Positions 27,045 through 36,070 of a stretch of 46,346 nucleotides of DNA are shown here, piece after piece; within the stretch, counting starts at the first letter, position 1; each line of letters begins with the position of its first letter. The position numbers were made by a program, and so were the translations under genes. Source of the DNA: Streptomyces sp. BR123 (GTDB taxonomy: Bacteria > Actinomycetota > Actinomycetes > Streptomycetales > Streptomycetaceae). The stretch lies in contig NZ_JACBGN010000026.1 in assembly GCF_013401435.1 (NCBI RefSeq), positions 1 to 46,346 of the forward strand. The letters run 5' to 3'. The notes beneath the pieces are model-generated. The model saw nothing but the letters and a program-made list of their open reading frames with translations. It made no database searches and was not told the DNA's origin.

Positions 27045-28322
27045 ATGATCCCCTCCCCGTACGGGCGCCGCGCGCTCCTCGCCGCCGCCGTCACCCTGGC
27101 CGCGGCCTGCGGTACGGCCGCCACCGCCGCGGCCGCCACCGGCCCGGGCGGCCCCGCCGCCCGGCCGCCGGGGGCGGCGGCCCCGGCCCTGCGCCCGGAC
27201 GGCGCGGGGGAGTGCACCTTCCCCATGAAGAAGCAGATCGCAGATCGCCCCTGGGCCCTCCAGCGACTCCTGCTCGACACGCTCTGGGCCCGGACCAAGG
27301 GCAAGGACAAGGACGGCAAGCCGGTCCGCGTCGCCGTCATCGACACCGGTGTGGACCGGGTGAACCCGCAGCTCAGCGGCGCCCTCGACGTGGGGGCGGG
27401 CAAGGACTTCGTCGACGCCAAGGGCGGCGACGGCACCGCCGACACCGTCGGCCACGGCACGAAGGTGGCCGGGATCATCGCGGCCCGCCCGCAGGACGGC
27501 ACCGGCTTCGTCGGCCTCGCCCCCGACTCGGTGATCATCCCGATCCGGCAGAACGACGGCCAGGGCAAGGGCAACGCCCTCTCCCTCGGCCAGGCCATCG
27601 ACCACGCCGTCGCCAAGGGCGCCCAGATCATCAACATCTCGCAGGACACCGACGTCCCCCTGAGCGCCGACACCGAGCTCGGCAAGGCCGTCCAGCGCGC
27701 CGTCGACGCGAAGGTGCTGGTCGTCGCCTCCGCCGGCAACGACGGCGCGAGCGGCCAGAAGCGCAGGACCTACCCGGCGGCCTTCCCCGGCGTCCTCGCC
27801 GTGGCCTCCTCGGACCGCAACAACGAGCGGGCGGTGTTCTCCCAGCCCGGCGACTTCGTCGGGATCGCCGCGCCCGGCGTCGACATGGTCTCCACCGTCC
27901 CCGGCTTCGGCCAGTGCATCGACAACGGCACCAGCTTCTCGGCGCCGTACGTCGCCGGCGTCGCCGCCCTGCTGCGCGCCGAGCACCCGGACTGGTCCCC
28001 GCAGGAGGTGATCTGGCAGATCCAGAGCACCGCCGAGCGCTCGGTCAACGGCCGCGACGACTACGTCGGCTGGGGGGTCGTCGATCCGGTGCGCGCCGTC
28101 ACCCAGGACCACGAGCGGCCCAGGGCTCCCGTGCCCGACCCGGGTCCGCCCCCGGCGGCCGCGCCCGAGGCGGCGGCCCTGCGGCTGACCGAGACCGCGC
28201 AGGAGCGGGACGAGCGGATCGGCACGTACGTCCTGGGGACCGGCGCCGTGCTCATCGCGGTCATCGCAGGGACCGCGACCGTCATCCGGGACGCGCGCAG
28301 GCGCCGTGGCCGTTTGCAGTGA
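27045..28322 (+). CDS. mycP: Type VII secretion-associated serine protease, mycosin
   Basis: Mycosins are membrane-anchored subtilisin-like (S8) proteases needed for type VII secretion. The 425-residue protein has an N-terminal signal-like helix (RRALLAAAVTLAAACG), the catalytic triad Asp100 (AVIDTGVD), His137 (GHGTKVAGI) and Ser297 (NGTSFSAPYVAGVAAL), a Pro-rich linker, and a C-terminal membrane helix (LGTGAVLIAVIAGTATVI). ATG 27045 with GAGGAAG upstream is used; an in-frame GTG at 27030 overlapping the eccB stop would add five residues. All catalytic residues are intact. Confidence 0.92.
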   Translation: MIPSPYGRRALLAAAVTLAAACGTAATAAAATGPGGPAARPPGAAAPALRPDGAGECTFPMKKQIADRPWALQRLLLDTLWARTKGKDKDGKPVRVAVIDTGVDRVNPQLSGALDVGAGKDFVDAKGGDGTADTVGHGTKVAGIIAARPQDGTGFVGLAPDSVIIPIRQNDGQGKGNALSLGQAIDHAVAKGAQIINISQDTDVPLSADTELGKAVQRAVDAKVLVVASAGNDGASGQKRRTYPAAFPGVLAVASSDRNNERAVFSQPGDFVGIAAPGVDMVSTVPGFGQCIDNGTSFSAPYVAGVAALLRAEHPDWSPQEVIWQIQSTAERSVNGRDDYVGWGVVDPVRAVTQDHERPRAPVPDPGPPPAAAPEAAALRLTETAQERDERIGTYVLGTGAVLIAVIAGTATVIRDARRRRGRLQ

Positions 28323-28359
28323 ACGGTCACAGTTCATCGACGGATGCAGGCCACTGATG

Positions 28360-28388
28360 TTGGGGCTGTGACATGAACTGGCTAGAGT
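28360..28388 (+). promoter_or_regulatory. Promoter of the WXG100 genes
   Basis: -35 TTGGGG at 28360-28365, 17-base spacer, -10 TAGAGT at 28383-28388; start near 28395. An inverted repeat CAGTTCAT (28330-28337) / ATGAACTG (28373-28380) spans the -35. The leader to the first WXG100 gene is about 140 bases long and holds a possible 36-codon ORF at 28408-28518. Confidence 0.5.
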
Positions 28389-28535
28389 GGCACCAGGCTT
28401 CACGACTGTGATCGGGGGATCGCGTGAGGTGGAGGGGGAATTCCCCGGTGGGCGAGGAGCATTCGCAACCGGGACGTCCGCTCCGCTGCGCAGTCCGTCG
28501 GTTCTGCCGGCGAATTGAGAAGTGAGGAGCTTCGG

Positions 28536-28877
28536 ATGAGCAACAATTTCGGACTTGCGGACGATCCGGTCGTCCAGGCGAAGAACAAGATCGAGACGAC
28601 GGCCAACGCCGTCACCAGGCAGGCCCGTGAGCTGGCCGACATCCTCGCCACGGTGAGCGCCGGCTGGACCGGTGTGGGTGCCTCCGGCTTCGTCTCCGCC
28701 CAGACCACCGTCAACGACGACCACGACGAGATCCGCCGCCTGCTCGGTGTCCTGCATAACGCGGTCGCCCAGACCAAGAACCTGAGCAACGCCCAGGACG
28801 ACGAGGTGCGCGCCGCGTTCAAGGCCGTCCAGGCGAACTCCGGCAACCAGAACACCTCGGGCCTCAACGGCGTCTGA
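28536..28877 (+). CDS. esxB: WXG100 family secreted protein (EsxB-like)
   Basis: A 113-residue all-helical protein with the helix-turn-helix hairpin of WXG100 proteins; the turn motif is GWTG (in ATVSAGWTGVGAS). These small proteins are exported as dimers by the type VII system. It lacks a clear C-terminal YxxxD/E export signal, so it probably leaves as a partner of the next protein. ATG 28536 has GAGGAG eight bases upstream; an in-frame TTG at 28515 is less likely. It is followed after 49 bases by the second WXG100 gene. The symbol is by position and could be swapped with esxA. Confidence 0.88.
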   Translation: MSNNFGLADDPVVQAKNKIETTANAVTRQARELADILATVSAGWTGVGASGFVSAQTTVNDDHDEIRRLLGVLHNAVAQTKNLSNAQDDEVRAAFKAVQANSGNQNTSGLNGV

Positions 28878-28926
28878 CCGACACGTCGTTCCCCACCCAG
28901 CTCAAGCCAGCGCGAAGGAGAAGACC

Positions 28927-29235
28927 ATGGCGGCCAACGACGGGGCAACCCGGGTACGGTACGAGAGCGTCCAGGAGATGGCGAACCGCATTCGCGTCGT
29001 CTCCAAGAACATCATCGACGACCTGTCGGAGATGGAGCAGGCCCTGAAGGTCGTCACCGACACCTGGGACGGTGAGGCGCACAAGGAGTACGTCACGCTC
29101 CAGGGCAAGTACAGGCAGAAGGCCGACCACATGAAGGACACGCTGGAGACGGTCGCCAAGCTGATCGAGCGCGGCAAGGGCGACTACCGCGCCACCGATG
29201 TGAAGGCCTCCCGCCTGTTCACCGAGGCCTACTGA
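28927..29235 (+). CDS. esxA: WXG100 family secreted protein (EsxA-like)
   Basis: A 102-residue helical hairpin protein with the turn motif TWDG (VVTDTWDGEAHKEY). The C-terminal part contains YRATD, matching the YxxxD/E export signal recognised by EccC, so this protein probably carries the signal for the EsxA/EsxB pair. The binding site GAAGGAG precedes ATG 28927. The gene is convergent with the DUF397 gene, 25 bases away, with only weak dyad symmetry (two ACCGGT copies) between. Confidence 0.9.
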   Translation: MAANDGATRVRYESVQEMANRIRVVSKNIIDDLSEMEQALKVVTDTWDGEAHKEYVTLQGKYRQKADHMKDTLETVAKLIERGKGDYRATDVKASRLFTEAY

Positions 29236-29260
29236 GCCGCCCGGGCCATACCGGTCCCGG

Positions 29261-29509
29261 CTACCGGTGCGGGCCGCGGTCGAGGTCGAACTCGCCGTCC
29301 CGGGCGCCGAGTACGAACGCCTCCCACTCGGCCGCCGTGTAGCGCAGCACCGTGTCCCGGTCCAGGGAGGACCGCATCGCCACCGCACCCTCGGGCAGGC
29401 GGGCGATCTCGACCCGCTCCTCGTCCGGGGTGGTCCCGGGCGGGCCCTCCCACTCCACGCCGCTGATGTCGAGCGCGTACAGCTCGTCCTTCTCCTGCTG
29501 GGTGCCCAT
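29261..29509 (-). CDS. DUF397 domain protein
   Basis: An 82-residue protein of the DUF397 type. The C-terminal YTAAEWEAFVLGARDGEFDLD segment is the family signature, and VEIARLPEGAVAMRSSLDRDTVLRY matches the middle part. DUF397 proteins in Streptomyces usually pair with an XRE-type helix-turn-helix regulator encoded next door; none is visible here. The gene lies 128 bases downstream of eccC on the same strand with its own AAGGAGAGG binding site before ATG 29509. Function is unknown; regulation of the Esx locus is a guess. Confidence 0.85.
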   Translation of the reverse strand: MGTQQEKDELYALDISGVEWEGPPGTTPDEERVEIARLPEGAVAMRSSLDRDTVLRYTAAEWEAFVLGARDGEFDLDRGPHR

Positions 29510-29637
29510 GTGCGGCCTCTCCTTCGGCGGTCCTACGCTGCCGATTATCGGGGCTCGGGGCCGCAGCGGGGGAGCGTTTCCGGTTGATCACCCTCCGCTC
29601 CCCCGCAAGACGGGGCCGGGCGGGCCCCCGCCGGGGC

Positions 29638-32600
29638 TCAGGCCCCCGGCATCCGGCCCAGCTGGACCAGCGACGTCCCCCGCCGGCGCGAGGAGAAGTA
29701 CGCCCGGCCCGGCGGCATCGGCCGCGGGCGCACGGTGCCGATCAGGTCACCCTCGGACGGGTCGCCCGACAGCACCACGCCCTGCGCGCCGAGCTCCTTG
29801 ATGCGCTGCATGAACGGCTCGTACAGCGACCGCGAGGCGCCCGCGGAATTGCGCGCGATGATGAACCGGACACCCGTGTCCCGGGCGAACGGCAGGTACT
29901 CCACCAGCGGCGCCAGCGGGTTGCCCTGGCTCGTCGCCACCAGGTCGAAGTCGTCGATGACGATGAACACGTCCGGCCCCGTCCACCAGCTGCGGTCCCG
30001 CAGCTGCTGCGGGGTGACGTCGTCCGGCGGCTGCCGCCGGGCGAACACGCCGCCCAGGGCCTCCATGTGCATCTGCAGGGAGCTCGCCATCGGCGCGTAC
30101 TCCAGCAGGTGCTCCTCCGGCAGCTCCCCCAGCAGGGTGCGCCGGTAGTCGCCGACGACCAGCCGGGCCTGGTCCGGGGTGTACCGCCGCGCGATCTGCT
30201 GCGCGATGAGCCGCAGCAGGTTCGTCTTGCCCGACTCGCTCTCGCCGAAGACGAGGAGGAACGGGTCCGCCTCGAAGTCGACGAACACCGGCTCCAGGTT
30301 CGTCTCGTCGATGCCGATCGCGATGCCGCGCTCGGGGAACTCCCCACCGCCCGGGAGCTGGTCCGCGTGCAGCAGCCGCGGCAGCAGCCGCACGCCCGGA
30401 GCCGCCGGCCCCGACCAGTTCTGCTTCACCGCCGACACGAACGCGGCCGTCGCGTCCGACAGCTCCGACACGTCGTGCGAGCCGTCGATCCGCGGCAGCG
30501 CCCCCAGGAAGTGCAGCTTCTCCGGCACCTGTCCGCGCCCCGGCATTCCCGGCGGGACGTTCGCCGCGACCTTCCGGTCGAACTCGGAGTCCATGACGTC
30601 GCCGAGCCGCAGCTCCAGCCGGCCCAGCATCTGGTCCTTCAGCGCGGCCCGCACCTCCATGTACCGCGCCGCCGTGATCACCACGTGGATGCCGTAGCCC
30701 AGACCACGCGACGCGATGTCCGTGACCACCTGCTCCAGGACGTCGTACTCGCTCCGGAAGCCGCCCCAGCCGTCGATGACCAGGAACACGTCGCCCCACG
30801 CCTCGCCGGGCAGCTCGCCCGCCGCCCGCTTGCGCCGGTAGGTGCCGATCGAGTCGATCCCGTGGGCCCGGAAGAACTCCTCGCGGCGGTTCAGGATGCC
30901 GCCCACCTCGGCGACCGTGCGCCGCACCCGCTCCGGGTCCAGGCGCGAGGCGATCCCGCCGACGTGCGGCAGCTCCGCCACCGACGACATACCGCCGCCG
31001 CCGAAGTCCAGCCCGTAGAACTGCACCTCGCGCGGGGTGTGCGTCAGCGCGAACGCGGAGATGAGGGTCCGCATCAGGGTCGACTTGCCCGACTGCGGAC
31101 CGCCGACCACCATCATGTGGCCCGCCGCACCCGAGAAGTCCCGGTACAGCACCTCGCGCCGCTGCTCGAACGGCTTGTCGATGAGCCCGAGCGGCACCAC
31201 CAGCCCGCCCGGCCGCGTGTAGCCCTCCGCGTGCAGCCCGCGCTCCGCCGAGGCCGCCAGCGCCGGCAGCAGCTGGTCCAGCGCCGGGGCCTGGTCCAGC
31301 GGCGGCAGCCACACCTGGTGCGCCGGGACCCCCTGCCCCTCCAGCCGGGACACGATCACGTCCAGCACGGTGTCCGCGAGCGCGTCGTCCTCCTGGTCGG
31401 CCTGCGCCGCCAGGTACGCCGGGTCAGGGGCCGCGTACACCACCGGCACCGGCACCGCCGTGAACAGCGCGGGCCGCCGCTCCACCGGGAACTGCCCCAC
31501 CGACAGCTCCCGCCCGCCCGAGCGGTACGTGCCCGAGACGTACGCCGCCTTGAAGCGGACCATCTCGTCCGTACCGAACTTCAGGTAGCCCGAACCCGGC
31601 ACCGACGGAAGGTGGTAGGCGTCCGGCACGCCGATCGCCGTGCGCGACTCCGCCGCCGAGAAGGTCCGCAGACCGATCCGGTACGACAGGTACGTGTCCA
31701 GCCCGCGCAGCTTGCCCTCCTCCAGGCGCTGCGAGGCCAGCAGCAGGTGCACGCCCAGCGAGCGGCCGATGCGGCCGATCTGGATGAACATGTCGATGAA
31801 GTCGGGCTTCGCGGTCAGCAGCTCGCTGAACTCGTCGATGACCAGGACCAGCGAGGCCAGCGGCTCCAGCGGGGCACCCGCCGCGCGCGCCTTCTCGTAG
31901 TCGTGGATGTTCGCGTAGTTGCCCGCGGAGCGCAGCAGCTCCTGGCGGCGCTGCAGCTCGCCGCGGATCGAGTCGCCCATGCGGTCCACGAGCGTCAGGT
32001 CGTCCGCCAGGTTGGTGATGACCGCCGCGACGTGCGGCATCTGCCCCATGCCGGTGAACGTCGCACCGCCCTTGAAGTCCGCGAGGACGAAGTTCAGCGT
32101 CTCCGAGGTGTGCGTCACCGCCAGGCCCAGCACCAGCGTGCGCAGCAGCTCCGACTTGCCCGAACCCGTCGCGCCCACGCACAGCCCGTGCGGGCCCATG
32201 CCCTCCTGCGCGGCCTCCTTCAGGTCCAGCATCACCGGCGAGCCGTCCTCGCCGACACCGATCGGCACGCGCAGCCTCTCCCCGGCCGACCGCGGCCGCC
32301 AGGTCCGGGCCACGTCGATCGACGCCGCATCGCCCAGGTTCAGCAGGTCCGTGAAGTCCAGGTTGGCCAGCAGCGGCTCGTCGTCGTCACCGCCGCCCGT
32401 GCGCAGCGGCGCCAGCTGCCGGGCGAGCGCCTCCGCCGCCGGCAGCGACAGGTTGTCCGGCACGCCCTCGTACGCGACCCCGCCGCCGGACTCCAGGCGC
32501 AGCTTCCCCGGCCGCGCCACGACGGACAGCCCGCCGCGCGGCTCGTCCAGCTCGCCCGCGATCACCTCGACGATCGTGACGCCCTGCAGCCCCTCGGCCG

Positions 32601-33603
32601 CCGCGAACGCCGACTCGGCCGGCACCAGCCCGCCGCGGGAGTTGGCGTCCAGGACGACGACCAGGTGGGGCTGGTCCAGCACCGGGGAGGTGTCCCGGCT
32701 GAACCGCGGCCGCCCCTCCAGCCGGGGCGCCAGCAGCGCTTCCACCTCGGTCAGGTCGTCTCCGAACAGCCGCTTGGCGCCCGCCCCGTCGACCTGCCCC
32801 GGGACCTGCGTGTGCGGCAGCCACTTCACCCAGTCCCACGCCTCCACCGCGCCCGGCGCGGCCACCACGGCCACCACCAGGTCGTCGGGGGAGTGCAGCG
32901 TCGCCAGCTGCGCCACCACCGCCCGGGCCGCGCCGCGCGCCGACTCCGGCTCCCCGGACACCGTCATGTGGTAGAAGGCCCGCAGCGACACCGCCACCGG
33001 CAGCCCGTCCAGCGAGGAGTGCACCTTCAGGAACCGCTGCATCGCGCCCGCCGTCAGCGGCTCCAGCTCGTCCACCGGAGCCGTGTCCGGCGCCACCAGC
33101 GCAGTCGCCAGGCGCTGCACGCCCAGCCCCAGCCGCGCCTGCCCGAAGTCCGCGTCGCCCACACGCCGTTCCCACAGCCGCGAGCCTTCGGCCACCACCG
33201 ACCACAGCTGCTCGGGAGCCGGGTGCAGGTACAGCTGCGCGTCGCGCTGCGCCCGCGCGGTCCTGCGCACCTGACGGCGCGTCTGCGCGAGGTACTTCAG
33301 GTAGTCCCTGCGCACATCGGCCATTTGCCCCTGCGTACCGCGCCGGTGGCGGACCAACTGGGCGATGATCATGGCCACGGTCGACACCAGCATCAGCACG
33401 CCCATGATGCGCATGAACGGCGCGGCACCCGGCATGAAGAAGAAGACGACCGAGGAACCCATGCCCAGCATCGGCAGGAGCTGCATCAGCATGCCCTCCT
33501 GCTGTCCCCGGGGAAGTTCCGGCGGAGCCTCAAGCCTCAGTTCGTCCGCGGGGACTTCGGGCGGCAGGGACCGCGGCGGGCGTTTGACGACGATCTGACT
33601 CAC
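29638..33603 (-). CDS. eccC: Type VII secretion ATPase EccC (EccCa-EccCb fused)
   Basis: EccC is the FtsK/SpoIIIE-type motor that recognises WXG100 substrates and drives type VII export. The 1321-residue protein has two membrane helices (about residues 45-90) and three ATPase domains with Walker A motifs GATGSGKSE (near 476), GGPQSGKST (near 832) and GESESGKTN (near 1118). Domain 1 has the Walker B LVLVIDEFSELL; domain 2 has LVIDGWGGF, lacking the catalytic Glu, and domain 3 has IVIDDFD. This matches the known pattern in which only the first domain is fully active. The start is GTG 33603, with weak ribosome binding support. It is divergent from eccD. Confidence 0.95.
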   Translation of the reverse strand: MSQIVVKRPPRSLPPEVPADELRLEAPPELPRGQQEGMLMQLLPMLGMGSSVVFFFMPGAAPFMRIMGVLMLVSTVAMIIAQLVRHRRGTQGQMADVRRDYLKYLAQTRRQVRRTARAQRDAQLYLHPAPEQLWSVVAEGSRLWERRVGDADFGQARLGLGVQRLATALVAPDTAPVDELEPLTAGAMQRFLKVHSSLDGLPVAVSLRAFYHMTVSGEPESARGAARAVVAQLATLHSPDDLVVAVVAAPGAVEAWDWVKWLPHTQVPGQVDGAGAKRLFGDDLTEVEALLAPRLEGRPRFSRDTSPVLDQPHLVVVLDANSRGGLVPAESAFAAAEGLQGVTIVEVIAGELDEPRGGLSVVARPGKLRLESGGGVAYEGVPDNLSLPAAEALARQLAPLRTGGGDDDEPLLANLDFTDLLNLGDAASIDVARTWRPRSAGERLRVPIGVGEDGSPVMLDLKEAAQEGMGPHGLCVGATGSGKSELLRTLVLGLAVTHTSETLNFVLADFKGGATFTGMGQMPHVAAVITNLADDLTLVDRMGDSIRGELQRRQELLRSAGNYANIHDYEKARAAGAPLEPLASLVLVIDEFSELLTAKPDFIDMFIQIGRIGRSLGVHLLLASQRLEEGKLRGLDTYLSYRIGLRTFSAAESRTAIGVPDAYHLPSVPGSGYLKFGTDEMVRFKAAYVSGTYRSGGRELSVGQFPVERRPALFTAVPVPVVYAAPDPAYLAAQADQEDDALADTVLDVIVSRLEGQGVPAHQVWLPPLDQAPALDQLLPALAASAERGLHAEGYTRPGGLVVPLGLIDKPFEQRREVLYRDFSGAAGHMMVVGGPQSGKSTLMRTLISAFALTHTPREVQFYGLDFGGGGMSSVAELPHVGGIASRLDPERVRRTVAEVGGILNRREEFFRAHGIDSIGTYRRKRAAGELPGEAWGDVFLVIDGWGGFRSEYDVLEQVVTDIASRGLGYGIHVVITAARYMEVRAALKDQMLGRLELRLGDVMDSEFDRKVAANVPPGMPGRGQVPEKLHFLGALPRIDGSHDVSELSDATAAFVSAVKQNWSGPAAPGVRLLPRLLHADQLPGGGEFPERGIAIGIDETNLEPVFVDFEADPFLLVFGESESGKTNLLRLIAQQIARRYTPDQARLVVGDYRRTLLGELPEEHLLEYAPMASSLQMHMEALGGVFARRQPPDDVTPQQLRDRSWWTGPDVFIVIDDFDLVATSQGNPLAPLVEYLPFARDTGVRFIIARNSAGASRSLYEPFMQRIKELGAQGVVLSGDPSEGDLIGTVRPRPMPPGRAYFSSRRRGTSLVQLGRMPGA

Positions 33604-33690
33604 CGGAGCATCAATCCCTCGAAAACGGACCGGACGCTGCTGCTGCGCCCCAAGTCCCGGGCGCGAAGGGGCTCTCCCCGCGCGACGGCG

Positions 33691-33729
33691 ATCCTACTTG
33701 CCGACTGTCACACATACTCCCGGTAGGGT
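33691..33729. promoter_or_regulatory. Divergent eccC/eccD -10 boxes
   Basis: A minus-strand TAGGAT at 33691-33696 (towards eccC) and a plus-strand TAGGGT at 33724-33729 (towards eccD). Neither has a good -35 at normal spacing, though TTGCCG lies 20 bases before the plus-strand box. Confidence 0.35.
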
Positions 33730-33807
33730 GGCCCGCGCAGTATGCGCATCCGCGAATCCGAGACGGCCGCGGAATGCACCCGCTCCGCCAACCAGGGGGT
33801 CCCACAG

Positions 33808-35316
33808 GTGAGTACGGCCGCAGCGACGGGCTTCTGCAGGGTCACCGTCGTGGCTCCTGACAGCCGCATCGACGTCGCCCTCCCCGAGGACATCGCCGTC
33901 GCCGACGTCTACCCCGAACTGCTGCGCCTCACCGGCCAGACCCAGCCCGTCGGCGCTCCCACCGGATACCACCTCGTCCGCCGCGACGGCACCGTCCTCG
34001 ACGGCGCGCGCACCCTCGCCGCCCAGCAGGTCCTCGACGGCGAGGTGCTCAGCCTGCGCCCGTTCGCCGAGTCGCTGCCGCCCGCCGTCTTCGACGACGT
34101 CTCCGACGCCGTGGCCTCCGCCGTCGTCCGCGACCGCCACCTGTGGAGCGACGACATGCTGCGCGGCGCGGGCCTGGCCGGCGCCGCCGTCCTGCTCCTC
34201 CTGCTCGGCTTCGTCCTCTGGTACGCCGACCCCGTCCGGCACGACATGCACGGCCTGCCCGGCATCATCGCCGGAGCCGTCGGCCTCCTGCTGACCGCCG
34301 CCGCCGGCGTCCGCGCCCGCGTCTACCGCGACCGCGGCTCCGCCGTCGCCCTCGGCCTCGGCGCCCTGCCCCAGCTCCTGATCGCCGGCTCCGGCATCAT
34401 CGCCCCCGCCGCCGGCCACGGACCCGGCCGCCTGCAGTTCCTGCTCGGCTGCGTCTGCGTCCTGATCGCCTCCGTCGCCCTCGTCGCGCTCACCCCGAAC
34501 GGCGACGCCCCCTTCGTCGCGGCCACCTTCCTCGCAGCCACCGGCACCCTGGCCACCTTCCTCGCCATCGTCACCGAGGCCTCCGCCACGGCCACCGCCG
34601 CCGGCTGCGCCCCCGTCGCCATCGGCCTCGTCGCCTTCCTGCCAGGCCTGTCCGCCCGCTTCGCCCGGCTGCCCATCGGCTACGCCGCCCCGCAGAGCGC
34701 CGTCGAGGTCTACGAGACTCCGGACCGCTACGAGACTGAGCCGTACGGCGACCCCGCCGCCGGCCCCGACCAAGGCGAGGCCGGCACCCCGCTCGACGCC
34801 GACGCCATCGCCACCCAGGCCCGCCGCGGACACGAGATGCTGCTCGGCCTCGTCGCCGGCTGCGCCGCGGTCGCGGTGGGCTCCGCCGCGGTCCTCGGCT
34901 TCTCCGACAACACCTGGGGCCGGCTCCTGGCCCTGGCCACCGGGCTGGCCATGCTGCTGCGCGCCCGGCTCTTCCGCTACACCTCCCAGGTCGTGTGCGC
35001 CCTGGCCGCCGGCCTGGCCGCCGTCGCCCTGCTGATCCTGGGCCTCGCCCTGCGCCCGCCCGCCGACCTGCTGGTGGAGCTCATCCGCTACCACGACCGC
35101 GGCGGCCTGGACCTCCGTACGATCTGGCTGTCCGCCGCGGTCGCCGCCGGCGCCGCCCTCCTCGCCGGAATTGCGCTGGTCATACCCCGCAAGGGTCTGT
35201 CACCCTTCTGGGGGCGGCTGCTCGACCTCACCGAGGCGGCCGTGCTGTTGAGCCTCGTCCCGCTGGCCCTGGCCGTCCTCGACGTCTACTCCCGCGCCCG
35301 CTCGCTCACCAGCTGA
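33808..35316 (+). CDS. eccD: Type VII secretion integral membrane protein EccD
   Basis: EccD forms the membrane channel part of the type VII complex. The 502-residue protein begins with a ubiquitin-like (YukD) domain of about 85 residues ([22 protein letters not shown]...GEVLSLRP), then about eleven hydrophobic helices up to the C-terminus, for example [17 protein letters not shown] and [21 protein letters not shown] 33808 follows a G-run and gives the expected N-terminus; an in-frame ATG at 33742 would add 22 residues without family similarity. A charged loop near residue 310-340 separates the two helix groups. Confidence 0.92.
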   Translation: MSTAAATGFCRVTVVAPDSRIDVALPEDIAVADVYPELLRLTGQTQPVGAPTGYHLVRRDGTVLDGARTLAAQQVLDGEVLSLRPFAESLPPAVFDDVSDAVASAVVRDRHLWSDDMLRGAGLAGAAVLLLLLGFVLWYADPVRHDMHGLPGIIAGAVGLLLTAAAGVRARVYRDRGSAVALGLGALPQLLIAGSGIIAPAAGHGPGRLQFLLGCVCVLIASVALVALTPNGDAPFVAATFLAATGTLATFLAIVTEASATATAAGCAPVAIGLVAFLPGLSARFARLPIGYAAPQSAVEVYETPDRYETEPYGDPAAGPDQGEAGTPLDADAIATQARRGHEMLLGLVAGCAAVAVGSAAVLGFSDNTWGRLLALATGLAMLLRARLFRYTSQVVCALAAGLAAVALLILGLALRPPADLLVELIRYHDRGGLDLRTIWLSAAVAAGAALLAGIALVIPRKGLSPFWGRLLDLTEAAVLLSLVPLALAVLDVYSRARSLTS

Positions 35317-35338
35317 GACACGCCGGACGGCAGGCTGG

Positions 35339-35344
35339 TACGCT
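35339..35344 (+). promoter_or_regulatory. Candidate -10 box for rpsO
   Basis: TACGCT, followed by a 140-base leader that includes a C/G hairpin around 35370-35390. The -35 is weak. A long rpsO leader fits autogenous control by S15, as known in other bacteria, but no S15 site is proven here. Confidence 0.3.
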
Positions 35345-35480
35345 GTGTGACGGCCGTTTGTGTACGCGGCCCCGGAGCCTTCCGGGGGATGCGCTCAGCG
35401 GACCGCCACCCGAGTCACAGAAGCCCCAGAGACGACGACCTGGGGCGCTCGGTGGCCACGAATCACCCAAAGGAGTAAAC

Positions 35481-35768
35481 GTGTCGCTCGACGCCGCCAC
35501 GAAGAAGCAGATCATGGCCGAGTTCGGTACCAAGGAGGGCGACACCGGCTCCCCCGAGGTCCAGGTCGCGATGCTTTCCCGCCGCATCTCGGACCTGACC
35601 GAGCACCTGAAGGCCCACAAGCACGACCACCACTCCCGCCGGGGCCTGCTGATCCTCGTCGGCCAGCGCCGCCGCCTGCTGCAGTACCTGGCCAAGAAGG
35701 ACATCCAGCGCTTCCGTACGCTGGTCGACCGCCTCGGCATCCGCCGCGGTGCGGCCGGCGCCAAGTAA
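35481..35768 (+). CDS. rpsO: Ribosomal protein uS15
   Basis: S15 is a primary 16S rRNA-binding protein of the 30S platform. The 95-residue protein shows the full family: [55 protein letters not shown] and LVDRLGIRR. The GTG start at 35481 follows AAAGGAG. The normal partner pnp follows after a hairpin, as in other bacteria where the rpsO-pnp transcripts are processed by RNase III. Confidence 0.97.
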   Translation: MSLDAATKKQIMAEFGTKEGDTGSPEVQVAMLSRRISDLTEHLKAHKHDHHSRRGLLILVGQRRRLLQYLAKKDIQRFRTLVDRLGIRRGAAGAK

Positions 35769-35777
35769 GACGCTGAG

Positions 35778-35815
35778 AAGGGAGCGGTTCCCACGATGAG
35801 GGGACCGCTCCCTTT
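35778..35815 (+). terminator. Hairpin between rpsO and pnp
   Basis: Arms 35778-35792 and 35800-35814 pair over 15 bases (one G-U), loop ACGATGA, followed by a T. It may be a terminator or an RNase processing site. Confidence 0.78.
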
Positions 35816-35843
35816 GCCATACGTGCCGTGCGCCCGCTCTGCG

Positions 35844-35872
35844 TGCGGGACGTACCGGACGCTTTGTAGTCT
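35844..35872 (+). promoter_or_regulatory. Candidate pnp promoter
   Basis: -35-like TGCGGG at 35844-35849, 17-base spacer, -10 TAGTCT at 35867-35872, giving a leader of about 190 bases. Separate pnp promoters are known for Streptomyces; this match itself is modest. Confidence 0.35.
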
Positions 35873-36070
35873 GGACGCACGTGCGCGTCGCACTGCGGTG
35901 CACAACTGAAGGGGGAGGAGCGCCCTCCTACGCCGCCGGTCCTCGGTAGTGGTACCCGGAAATGCCCCACGGGCGCCGAACCGGGTACTTCGATCGAAGA
36001 CCGGCCCGCACGCAAGGAGCGCTTCTCCAGCCGTCCGCCGCCACACGGGCCGCGGACGGAGACGACGAAA

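Noticed and set aside
29236..29260. Terminator between esxA and the DUF397 gene
   Set aside because: Only two self-complementary ACCGGT copies and imperfect GC dyads are seen there; not convincing as a hairpin terminator.
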